A DNA stretch of 42,702 nt from an uncultured Parvularculaceae bacterium. Its GTDB lineage: Bacteria > Pseudomonadota > Alphaproteobacteria > Caulobacterales > Parvularculaceae. This document shows, one piece after another, positions 17,406 through 25,005 of this stretch. The translations under genes and the position numbers were made by a program. Every line of letters starts with the position of its first letter. The stretch's first letter is position 1. The stretch is from contig CAJXLJ010000024.1 of the NCBI GenBank assembly GCA_913055785.1, forward strand, positions 1 through 42,702, given 5' to 3'. The notes beneath the pieces were generated by a model. It was not told where the DNA came from, did not search any database, and saw only the letters and a list, made by a program, of their open reading frames with translations.

Positions 17406-18917
17406 ATGATAGGGTCATTTCGCGATAATTCGTCCGTAGCCGCGAAAGCCGACCGCCGCGCTGTGGTTGATATCGGCTCGAATTCCGTGCGTCTGGTCGT
17501 GTATGACGGGCCATCCCGGGCGCCGCTGGCGATCTGCAACGAAAAATCCCTCTGCGGACTAGGCCGCGACATGACGGCCGAGGGCGATCTTAATCCTGCA
17601 GCGGTTGTTGACGCCAGGGTGACGCTGGCGCGCTTCCGGCAACTGTTAAAGGAATATGGCGATCCGCCCACCTATGCCATCGCCACATCGGCGATACGCG
17701 AGGCGAACGACGGCGAGGCGTTTGTTGCTGACCTGCGTCGGGAATTCGGATTTGATGTTTCAATTATATCAGGCGCGGAAGAGGCGGCGCTTGCAGCTTA
17801 CGGCGTCATCTCGTTTGAGCCGGAAGCGACCGGCGTCGCCGGGGATATGGGCGGAGGCAGCCTTGAACTGGTATCGCTCGACAAGTCCGCCGTCGCCGAA
17901 ACGGTGAGCCTGCCGATCGGGCCGCTGAGCATTATGCGCCGGGTTGGCGACAATGTTAGAGAAGCGAGGCTTCTGATTGAAAAGGAGCTCGATCAGGCTC
18001 AGTTCCTCAAAAAGAAAAAATACGACACGCTATACTCTGTGGGCGGCGCCTGGCGGGCGATTGCGCGCATCAATATGCGACTTCGCAGTTATCCGCTGCC
18101 GGTGTTGCACCATTACGAAATATCAAGCCAGGATGTTAAGGACACATGCGAATTGATCGCCAGGCAAAGCCGGCGTTCGCTTGAGGAAATTCCCGGCATT
18201 CCGCGTCGCCGCCTCGACACGCTTCCCTATGCTGCGGTTGTCATGCAGTCCGTATTGGAACGGATGAATGCAAAGAAGGTCGTTGTCTCGGCGGGCGGCG
18301 TGCGGGAAGGGCTATTGTACCGCGTTTTGTCGGATGAGGAGCGCGAGGCCGATCCATTCATCGCCGCTTGCAGGTTTTACGCCGGCCGCTTGTCGCCTAA
18401 TCCGGCGTTCGGCGAAACGGTCATGACCGTTGTTGAACCGCTCTTCTCCGCCGATAAGGCGCGCGCGCGCCTGCGCTATGCGTGTTATGTCCTGATGGAT
18501 ATCGGCGCTTTCTTTCACCCGGACCTGCGCGGTCGTCACGCCTTTGATACGGCGATGTGGGTGCCGTTCGTGAGCGTGTCGCACAAGGAGCGGATATGGC
18601 TCGCGCTCGCGTTGTTCAGCCGTTACCAGGGGCGGAGTTCAGTTTTTCCGAATGAGGAAGCGATCAGCTTGCTGGACGAGGAGGCGCAGCGGGTCGCAGT
18701 ACAGTTCGGGCTGGCGCTGCGTTTTGTTGCGTCTTTCTCACCGAAAATTGGCGCCCCGCTCGAAGGCTGCCGCCTCGACTTTGAACCGGGAGAACCCGGA
18801 AAGCTAATTTTCAGAGCGCCCCCGGAACGCCGGGCGATGATGGCTGAAACGCCGCGCAAACGTCTCGATGCGCTCGCTGCTGCGTTCAATGCGATCCCGG
18901 TTGAGGCTTACGAATAA
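17406..18917 (+). CDS. ppx: Exopolyphosphatase / Ppx-GppA family phosphatase
   Basis: A 503-residue protein of the actin-like ASKHA fold. VVDIGSNSVRLVVYD (about residues 20-34) is the first phosphate loop, ATSAIREA near 95 and SGAEEAALAA near 121 hold the catalytic Glu region, and GDMGGGSLELV near 143 is the second phosphate loop. Ppx removes terminal phosphates from polyphosphate; GppA members also hydrolyse pppGpp, and sequence alone does not separate them here, but the position after ppk1 favours polyphosphate. The C-terminal part (about 310-500) is an extended helical domain. The stop is 10 bases from the convergent rnd stop. Confidence 0.93.
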   Translation: MIGSFRDNSSVAAKADRRAVVDIGSNSVRLVVYDGPSRAPLAICNEKSLCGLGRDMTAEGDLNPAAVVDARVTLARFRQLLKEYGDPPTYAIATSAIREANDGEAFVADLRREFGFDVSIISGAEEAALAAYGVISFEPEATGVAGDMGGGSLELVSLDKSAVAETVSLPIGPLSIMRRVGDNVREARLLIEKELDQAQFLKKKKYDTLYSVGGAWRAIARINMRLRSYPLPVLHHYEISSQDVKDTCELIARQSRRSLEEIPGIPRRRLDTLPYAAVVMQSVLERMNAKKVVVSAGGVREGLLYRVLSDEEREADPFIAACRFYAGRLSPNPAFGETVMTVVEPLFSADKARARLRYACYVLMDIGAFFHPDLRGRHAFDTAMWVPFVSVSHKERIWLALALFSRYQGRSSVFPNEEAISLLDEEAQRVAVQFGLALRFVASFSPKIGAPLEGCRLDFEPGEPGKLIFRAPPERRAMMAETPRKRLDALAAAFNAIPVEAYE

Positions 18918-18927
18918 TAGTTGAATG

Positions 18928-20073
18928 TTATGCTTCAACGAGATCGACAGCGCCTTTGTTGAGGCGCATCGCCAGCTCTCCGCGTTTAAGGCGCAGCGCG
19001 TCTTCGCCGAAAACCTCTCGCCGCCAGCCTTTGAGCGCTTCGACGTCAGCGTCGTCACTTAATGCGATTTCTTCTAGATCGGCAGAGGAAGCGATCAGTT
19101 TCGGCGCCACGCCATAGCGCTCGCACTGGCGTTTCAGCAGCACCTTGAGGAGATCGACGACATCGGCCGGGGGTTTTTTCCTTTCCGGCCGGGCGATGTC
19201 GGGTAGCGCGTCCGGCTTTATCCCGGCCCCCAGCTCGATCGCCGAAAGAATGGCGCCGCCGGCGCTGGAGCGCTCGAACCCCGCCGGTATGCTGCGCGCT
19301 CTGCCAAGATCTTTCTTGGTCTTCGGTTGAAGCCTGGCGAGCTCGAAAATCGCGTCATCCTTGAGAATACGGCTGCGCGGGACGTCGCGGGTCTGCGCCT
19401 CCTTCTCGCGCCATTCGGCGAGCTTCAGGACCGGTCCCAATTCTCTCGGCTTGACGCCTTTGAGCTTCAGGCGCTTCCAGGCGTTTTCCGGCTTCACGTG
19501 GTATAGATCGGGATCGTAGAGGGCCTGCATTTCCGCTTCGACCCAGTGTTTGCGCTTTTGCTTGTCGAGCTTGCCGAGCAGCACCGGGTAGGCGTCGCGC
19601 AGATGGGTGACGTCCGACAGCGCGTAGGACTGCTGGGCCTCGGTCAGCGGTCTGCGGGCCCAGTCGGTGAAGCGCGAGCCCTTGTCGATTTTCGCTTTTA
19701 CGAGGGTGCGCATCAGGGGCTCATAGCCGACCTGATCCCCGAAGCCGCAGGCCATGGCGGCGATCTGGCTATCGAAGAGCGGGGCCGGCACGTCGCCGAT
19801 CAACCGGTAGAAGATCTCGAGGTCCTGGCGGGCGGCGTGGAAGATCTTCAGCACCTTCTTGTCGGTCATAACCTTGAGAAAGGGCGCTAGATCAAGGCCT
19901 TCGGCGAGCGGATCGATGATCGCCTCGAGGTCCTCGGCAGCGGCCTGGATGAGGCAGAGGATCGGCCAGTAGGTCTTTTCCCGCATGAATTCGGTGTCGA
20001 TCGCCGCAAAGGGGCGTTTTGCGAGCTCCGCGGAGAAGTCTTTGAGGTCCTTGCTGGAGGTGATAACGCGCAT
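18928..20073 (-). CDS. rnd: Ribonuclease D
   Basis: A 381-residue 3'-5' exoribonuclease of the DEDDy family used in tRNA 3' maturation and RNA turnover. The catalytic acids are visible: D26 and E28 in AIDTEFM, D84 in HAARQDLEIF, Y150 and D154 in SYALSDVTHL. A C-terminal HRDC-type helical domain follows from about residue 205. Size and motif spacing match E. coli RNase D. It is divergent from aspS across about 160 bases, a common alphaproteobacterial arrangement. Confidence 0.95.
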   Translation of the reverse strand: MRVITSSKDLKDFSAELAKRPFAAIDTEFMREKTYWPILCLIQAAAEDLEAIIDPLAEGLDLAPFLKVMTDKKVLKIFHAARQDLEIFYRLIGDVPAPLFDSQIAAMACGFGDQVGYEPLMRTLVKAKIDKGSRFTDWARRPLTEAQQSYALSDVTHLRDAYPVLLGKLDKQKRKHWVEAEMQALYDPDLYHVKPENAWKRLKLKGVKPRELGPVLKLAEWREKEAQTRDVPRSRILKDDAIFELARLQPKTKKDLGRARSIPAGFERSSAGGAILSAIELGAGIKPDALPDIARPERKKPPADVVDLLKVLLKRQCERYGVAPKLIASSADLEEIALSDDADVEALKGWRREVFGEDALRLKRGELAMRLNKGAVDLVEA

Positions 20074-20234
20074 GGAGGGGGCTTCTAACAGCGTCCGCCG
20101 GGAGCGTCATCCAAAATGAGCGCGGCGGATGGCGGCAGCCCTAAGGGGCTGGAAAGCCTTGACATCGGGCCCCGGCAAGGCCACTCCGGCGCCGCGCCTT
20201 TTCCGTTCATTTCGAGCCTTTCGAGAGTACGCCC

Positions 20235-22034
20235 ATGCACGCCTATCGCACCCATAACTGCGGCCAGCTCCGCAAGACAGAAGTCGGCGAGACTGTTCGC
20301 CTGTCCGGCTGGGTGCACAGGAAGCGCGACCATGGCGGGCTGCTGTTCATTGACCTCCGCGACCATTTCGGCCTGACCCAGCTCGTGGTTGAGCCTGAGA
20401 TGGCCTTCTTCGCGGCAGTCGAGCATGTCCGTCAGGAGAGCGTGATCCGCGTCGAAGGGGAAGTCATTGCACGCGACGACGATGTGGTGAACCCGAACCT
20501 GCCGACTGGCGAAGTGGAAATCCGTATCAAAGAGTTCGAGGTTCTTTCCGAGGCCGATGAATTGCCCCTGCCGGTATTCGGCGAGCCGGACTATCCTGAA
20601 GATATCCGGATGAAGCATCGCTATCTCGATCTGCGCCGGGAAACGCTGCACCGGAACATCATGATGCGTTCGGCGGTGATCAGGGAGATCCGCCGCGGCA
20701 TGGAGGAAAAGGGCTTTACCGACTTTCAGACTCCGATCCTGACCGCGTCGAGCCCTGAAGGCGCGCGCGACTTCCTCGTGCCGTCGCGTCTCCATCCGGG
20801 TAAATTCTATGCGCTGCCGCAGGCGCCGCAGATCTTCAAACAGCTCATCATGGTATCGGGCTTTGATCGTTACTACCAGATCGCGCCGTGTTTCCGCGAT
20901 GAGGATGCGCGCGCTGACCGTTCCGCAGGGGAGTTCTACCAGCTCGACCTTGAAATGAGCTTTGTCGAACGCGAGGACGTTTTCGACGCCGTCGGTCCGG
21001 TGACGCGCGAGACCTTCGCAAAATTCGCCGGGGACCGTTCGGTCACGGTCTATCCGTTCCCGCTTATCCCTTATGACATCTCCATGCTGAAATACGGCAC
21101 CGACAAGCCTGACCTGCGCTGCCCGATCGAGATGCATGTCGTCTCCGATCATTTCCGCGGCTCGGGCTTTAAGGTGTTCGCGTCGATCCTTGACGCCGAT
21201 CCGCGCCATGAAATCCGCGCCATTCCGGCGCCGGGCGGCGGCTCTCGCGCGTTCTGCGACCGCATGAACGCCTGGGCCCAGAAGCAGGGCCTGCCGGGCA
21301 TGGGCTACATGATTTTTGACGAAAGCGAGGTCAAAGGCCCGCTTGCGAAGAATATCGGGCCGGAACGGTCCGAGGCGGTGAAGGCGCAGCTTGGCATGAA
21401 GGCCGGCGATGCGGCGTTCTTCCTTGCTGGCAAGCCGGAAGAATTTCTCGCCGTCGCCGCCAAGGCGCGGGTGCTTATCGGCGAAGAATTGAACATCACC
21501 GACAAGAACCGCTTCGAGCTCGCCTGGATTGTCGACTTCCCGATGTATGAATGGGATGAAGAGCACAAGAAGGTTGAATTCGGTCATAACCCGTTCTCAA
21601 TGCCGCAGGGCGGCTTGCAGGCGCTGGAGGCGGCGCAGACCGATGAAGAGAAGCTGGCGATCAAGGCGTTTCAGTACGATCTTGTTTGCAACGGCTACGA
21701 ACTCGGCTCCGGCGCCATCCGGAACCATCGCCCGGACATCATGTACAAGGCGTTTGAGATCGCCGGTTACGGTAAAGAGGTTGTAGAAGAAAAATTCGGC
21801 GGCATGCTGAATGCGTTCAAATACGGCGCGCCGCCACACGGCGGGTGCGCGCTCGGCCTGGAGCGTATTGTGATGCTGCTCTGCGACCAGGAAAATATTC
21901 GCGAAGTGACGATGTTCCCGATGAACCAACAGGCCGAAGACCTGCTTCTGGGTGCGCCGGCGGATCCTTCGCCGGAACAGCTTAAAGATGTGCATATTCG
22001 CATCGTACCGCCGATCGTTGAGAAAAAAGACTGA
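20235..22034 (+). CDS. aspS: Aspartyl-tRNA synthetase, probably non-discriminating
   Basis: A 599-residue class II synthetase of the bacterial type: an N-terminal OB-fold anticodon domain (1-110), catalytic core with motif 2 [11 protein letters not shown], a GAD insertion domain, and motif 3 [13 protein letters not shown] (GLER instead of the more common GLDR). In the anticodon domain the sequence [17 protein letters not shown] has His at residue 33. In Pseudomonas and other bacteria, His at this point marks a non-discriminating AspRS that charges both tRNA-Asp and tRNA-Asn, while discriminating enzymes have Leu. Asn-tRNA would then need GatCAB, not visible here. The ATG is the family start. 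Confidence 0.96.
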   Translation: MHAYRTHNCGQLRKTEVGETVRLSGWVHRKRDHGGLLFIDLRDHFGLTQLVVEPEMAFFAAVEHVRQESVIRVEGEVIARDDDVVNPNLPTGEVEIRIKEFEVLSEADELPLPVFGEPDYPEDIRMKHRYLDLRRETLHRNIMMRSAVIREIRRGMEEKGFTDFQTPILTASSPEGARDFLVPSRLHPGKFYALPQAPQIFKQLIMVSGFDRYYQIAPCFRDEDARADRSAGEFYQLDLEMSFVEREDVFDAVGPVTRETFAKFAGDRSVTVYPFPLIPYDISMLKYGTDKPDLRCPIEMHVVSDHFRGSGFKVFASILDADPRHEIRAIPAPGGGSRAFCDRMNAWAQKQGLPGMGYMIFDESEVKGPLAKNIGPERSEAVKAQLGMKAGDAAFFLAGKPEEFLAVAAKARVLIGEELNITDKNRFELAWIVDFPMYEWDEEHKKVEFGHNPFSMPQGGLQALEAAQTDEEKLAIKAFQYDLVCNGYELGSGAIRNHRPDIMYKAFEIAGYGKEVVEEKFGGMLNAFKYGAPPHGGCALGLERIVMLLCDQENIREVTMFPMNQQAEDLLLGAPADPSPEQLKDVHIRIVPPIVEKKD

Positions 22035-22051
22035 CCGGACGGCTGCTTAAC

Positions 22052-22067
22052 GGGCGGGGTTGCGCCC
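22052..22067 (+). terminator. Weak hairpin after aspS
   Basis: GGGCG (22052-22056) pairs with CGCCC (22063-22067) around a 6-base loop, 18 bases after the aspS stop and followed by only a short TTG. It could be a weak terminator; the T-tract is poor. Confidence 0.25.
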
Positions 22068-22144
22068 TTGTCGAACGGTGTTAGGGGAATATTGAGGGGG
22101 ACACTTTACGCGCTTTTTTGGCGCGAACCCTGAGTATTCGATCG

Positions 22145-23260
22145 ATGATTGATGTTACTAGCGATTTTGATCACGGCAACATAATCTGCCGGAACGTTTC
22201 CGACCCGTCCGATATCCGGCTTGAGATCAGGCCAGACGGCAACGCGCCGTTTTATCAGTGGTTTTACTATCGCGTTGACAACGCCCGCTATCAGCCGCTT
22301 ACGATGAAAATCGTGAACGCCGGAGGCGCGTCTTACCTCGCGGGCTGGAACGACTATCGCGCGGTCGCCTCCTATGACGGCGAAATCTGGTTTCGGGTGG
22401 ATACGGACTATCGGGAGGGCGTTCTCACCATTTCGCATGCGCCGGATCGCAATTGCGTTTACTACGCCTATTTCGCCGCCTACCCGATTACGCGTTATCG
22501 CCGCTTTGTCGAAGGGCTTAAGGCTTCACCGCGCTTCGCCCATGCCGTTATCGGCAAGACACTGGATGGACAGGACATCGACTATTTCCGGCTGGGCCGC
22601 GGCGAACGTCCGTTCTGGATTATCGCGCGCCAGCACCCCGGGGAGGATATGGGATCCTGGTGGATGGAAGGGTTCTTCGACCGCCTCGCAGATGAAAGTG
22701 ATGCAGATGTTACGCGTCTGCTGGACGCCGCAACCTTGCACATTATTCCGTGCATGAATCTTGACGGCGCGCGAAGAGGGCACTTGCGCACAAATGCGGC
22801 GGGGACCGATCTCAATCGCGCCTGGCGCAATGCTTCCATGAAAGCGAGCCCGGAAGTATTTATCGTTCGTGAAAAAATGCGCGAGACCGGCGTCGGTTTC
22901 TTTCTCGACGTCCACGGCGATGAAGGCATTCCGAATAATTTCATCGACGGCGCTGAAGGCGTTCCGTCATGGAGCGAGGCGCTGCATAATCGCCTTGATC
23001 GGTATAAATCGCTGCTCCTCCAGGTCAGCAAGGATTTTCAGACCAGCGACGGTTATCCGAAGCCGCCCCCGGGTAAGGCCAATCTCGACATCGCGACGAA
23101 TTACGTCGCCGAGACCTGGGGATGTCTATCAATGACGCTTGAGATGCCGTTCAAGGATGCGAACGTTAACCCGAACCTCATCCACGGCTGGTCGCCCGAC
23201 CGTTGCCGCCAGTTCGCAAGAGAACACCTGACAGTCATGGCTCAGGTCGCGTCCGAATGA
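22145..23260 (+). CDS. M14-family metallocarboxypeptidase (cytosolic carboxypeptidase-like)
   Basis: A 371-residue zinc peptidase without a signal peptide. An N-terminal beta-sandwich domain (about residues 1-115) precedes the peptidase domain, the layout of the cytosolic carboxypeptidase (CCP/M14D) group. Zinc ligands are H164 and E167 in RQHPGED and H257 in LDVHGDE; the catalytic base is E333 in TLEMPFK. CNLDG-like NLDGARRGHLRTNAAGTDLNR holds the substrate-binding Asn-Arg region. A TTG at 22118 would add nine residues; the ATG at 22145 is preferred. Eukaryotic relatives remove C-terminal Glu from tubulin, but the bacterial substrate is unknown. Confidence 0.9.
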   Translation: MIDVTSDFDHGNIICRNVSDPSDIRLEIRPDGNAPFYQWFYYRVDNARYQPLTMKIVNAGGASYLAGWNDYRAVASYDGEIWFRVDTDYREGVLTISHAPDRNCVYYAYFAAYPITRYRRFVEGLKASPRFAHAVIGKTLDGQDIDYFRLGRGERPFWIIARQHPGEDMGSWWMEGFFDRLADESDADVTRLLDAATLHIIPCMNLDGARRGHLRTNAAGTDLNRAWRNASMKASPEVFIVREKMRETGVGFFLDVHGDEGIPNNFIDGAEGVPSWSEALHNRLDRYKSLLLQVSKDFQTSDGYPKPPPGKANLDIATNYVAETWGCLSMTLEMPFKDANVNPNLIHGWSPDRCRQFAREHLTVMAQVASE

Positions 23261-23265
23261 CGAAC

Positions 23266-23280
23266 GCCTGAGCGTCAGGC
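23266..23280. terminator. Short inverted repeat between convergent genes
   Basis: GCCTGA-GCG-TCAGGC forms a perfect 6-bp stem with a 3-base loop. It lies just after the carboxypeptidase stop and includes the stop codon of the convergent VPLPA-CTERM gene. TTCC and a later T-run (TTTTTT at about 23290) follow on the plus strand. A terminator role is possible but weak. Confidence 0.3.
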
Positions 23281-23895
23281 TTCCCGCGGTTTTTTCGACC
23301 GGCTTGAAAAGCCGAGACCCGCCAGTCCGGCCAAGAAGAGCGGAAGTGCGGCGGGCAATGGCACTTCGGCGCCGTCGAAAGTGAAGTCGTCGATGGCGAT
23401 ATTGCTGCTATTCGGCGAGATCGAGTCCCATGTGAAGGTTTTCACATTGTCCCAACCTGAGAAAACGATGAGCTGCCATGTGGCGGAAATGAGTACGTCC
23501 ATAGTGTAAAGAACATTGCCGCCTGGTGCGTCGAGGCCCTGAAACCGTACTGTCGTATCGCCGACTCTCGCGTCGGCGTGAACGTACAGGCTATTGAGGT
23601 CAAACGTACCGGTGTCCCGCGTCAGTTCGCCGATAAGCGCGTTGTAGTTAAGCAAAAAATTGGTGCCGCTATAGGCGGTTGGAATAGCGCTGCCGCAGCC
23701 GCCTCCGGTTGGGGATACGATGCCGCCGCCCACCGAGCCGTCATACGCGCTCAAGGTGAACCCTTCCGTAGAGGCGCCGGAGCTGACGTCACAGGGGGCG
23801 TTTGGTGACGCATCAAAGTTAAGCGTTGTGGCGTTTGCTGCCCCAAATGCAATGACGTTCGCTAGAAGTGCGATGGATATGCTTCGAACCATCAT
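23275..23895 (-). CDS. VPLPA-CTERM sorting domain protein
   Basis: A 206-residue exported protein. An N-terminal signal peptide (about residues 1-22, ending AANA) is followed by a strand-rich domain with Gly/Asn/Thr-rich sequence. The last 29 residues are VPLPAALPLFLAGLAGLG then a basic tail (SSRSKKPREA), the tripartite VPLPA-CTERM signal: motif, transmembrane helix, Arg/Lys cluster. Such proteins are processed by an exosortase, and often reach the surface in exopolysaccharide-producing bacteria. No exosortase is in the window. ATG at 23895 is chosen because GGGGAT precedes it; an ATG at 23910 lacks a ribosome binding site. The mid-domain function is unknown. Confidence 0.88.
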   Translation of the reverse strand: MMVRSISIALLANVIAFGAANATTLNFDASPNAPCDVSSGASTEGFTLSAYDGSVGGGIVSPTGGGCGSAIPTAYSGTNFLLNYNALIGELTRDTGTFDLNSLYVHADARVGDTTVRFQGLDAPGGNVLYTMDVLISATWQLIVFSGWDNVKTFTWDSISPNSSNIAIDDFTFDGAEVPLPAALPLFLAGLAGLGFSSRSKKPREA

Positions 23896-23970
23896 CAGGC
23901 TAATCCCCATGGAAAACGAATTCGCAGCGCAACCTGCGAATAGCGTGCCAAGCTTACGATTCCAGCAGCA

Positions 23971-25005
23971 CTAGGTTAATGCGGTCGAGGCGCGCTGCTC
24001 TTGCCGTCCCATGGCCAACAGAAACGGGTCTTTTTTCTGTAGCGTAGAGAAATCAAACTTCGAAGAGAGTCCCAGCCAGCGGTGACGGATCAATTCCTGA
24101 GCGATAGGCGCGCCAAGCGTCGATCCCGGCCCGACAAGGATCAGCTTGTCGGGCGCGAATTCCTTGATCGACACTTCCACGGATTTCGAGAAGTCGTAAG
24201 TTTCGACGATCTGATGGCCAAGCGTGTATTGATGAAGGGCGCTGCTGTCGGTTGCGTATTTCGTCCAGATTGCGCCGCGCCCGTCGATCATGGGAATTGA
24301 CGGCGCTTGAAACATATCCGCGCCCAATTTTTCGAATGCGGCCTCTGATATATGTCCAAGCAACGGCGTGTGGAAGGCCGCGTGGCGGGCGAGCCGGAAA
24401 GGGTAGCGGTCTTCTGCCGGCGGCAATGATTTTTCCATCGCTGTCATGCCGGCCTCGTCGCCGGCGAGCACTGCCATGCCGCCGAGACGGATAGAGAGAT
24501 AGGCGTTACCTTTAGTGCGGCCTGCATGAAGCGCATTGGCGATCGCCTTTTCACGTGCGTCGCTCGCGCGCCAGTCTTCGTCGACGAACGGATAGACAAG
24601 TTGTCCGCCGACGCCATCGGCCTCCATCAGCGCGCCCATTGTATCGACCAGGCGAATGGCGTTTTGTTCGTTAATTGCGCCGGCGGCGGCGAGGGTCAGG
24701 TACCAGCCGAGTGAGTTGCCGCAGACGGCGGCGATCTCGAACTTTTCCCTGTCGATGCTCGCAAAGTCTGCAAGCGCGCAAGTATAGATCAGTGCTGATG
24801 CGTTGATGCTTGAGGCATGTTTCGAAGCGGCGTAGCTCTTGGCGTCATCCAGGGACGAGACGGTTTCGCGGCCCTGAGACTCGCGCCAGCGATCGACGCC
24901 GGCGATGAAATCCGTCTTGTCCGCGTGATAGCGCGTAAGGTAACCGAGTTCATCCTTGCCGTATGTGCCCCGGCCCGGAAATATGACAACGGCGGTCTGT
25001 TTCAT
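23971..25005 (-). CDS. FabD-like acyltransferase lacking the malonyl-binding arginine
   Basis: A 344-residue protein with the fold order of malonyl-CoA:ACP transacylases. The nucleophile is S98 in CGNSLGWY (GHSLG in FabD), and the catalytic His is H212 in AFHTPLLGH. FabD keeps Arg (R117 in E. coli) 25 residues after the Ser, in the RG-x-x-M motif; here the same spacing gives M123 (DTMGALM). The FabD Gln near the end (PVQW) aligns with Asp in TYDFSKSVE, and the usual GQGSQ loop is FPGRGTYGK. Loss of Arg argues against malonyl as substrate. The ATG overlaps the stop of the upstream E1 gene (ATGA), so the two are translationally coupled. The substrate, perhaps an acyl unit from the E1, is inferred. 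Confidence 0.85.
   Translation of the reverse strand: MKQTAVVIFPGRGTYGKDELGYLTRYHADKTDFIAGVDRWRESQGRETVSSLDDAKSYAASKHASSINASALIYTCALADFASIDREKFEIAAVCGNSLGWYLTLAAAGAINEQNAIRLVDTMGALMEADGVGGQLVYPFVDEDWRASDAREKAIANALHAGRTKGNAYLSIRLGGMAVLAGDEAGMTAMEKSLPPAEDRYPFRLARHAAFHTPLLGHISEAAFEKLGADMFQAPSIPMIDGRGAIWTKYATDSSALHQYTLGHQIVETYDFSKSVEVSIKEFAPDKLILVGPGSTLGAPIAQELIRHRWLGLSSKFDFSTLQKKDPFLLAMGRQEQRASTALT

Noticed and set aside
20158-20181. CTTGACA as -35 of an aspS promoter
   Set aside because: No acceptable -10 at 16-18 bases; the sequence there is GC-rich.
20085-21587. 500-residue minus-strand frame across aspS
   Set aside because: Antisense shadow of aspS; composition typical of reverse-frame translation and no family features.
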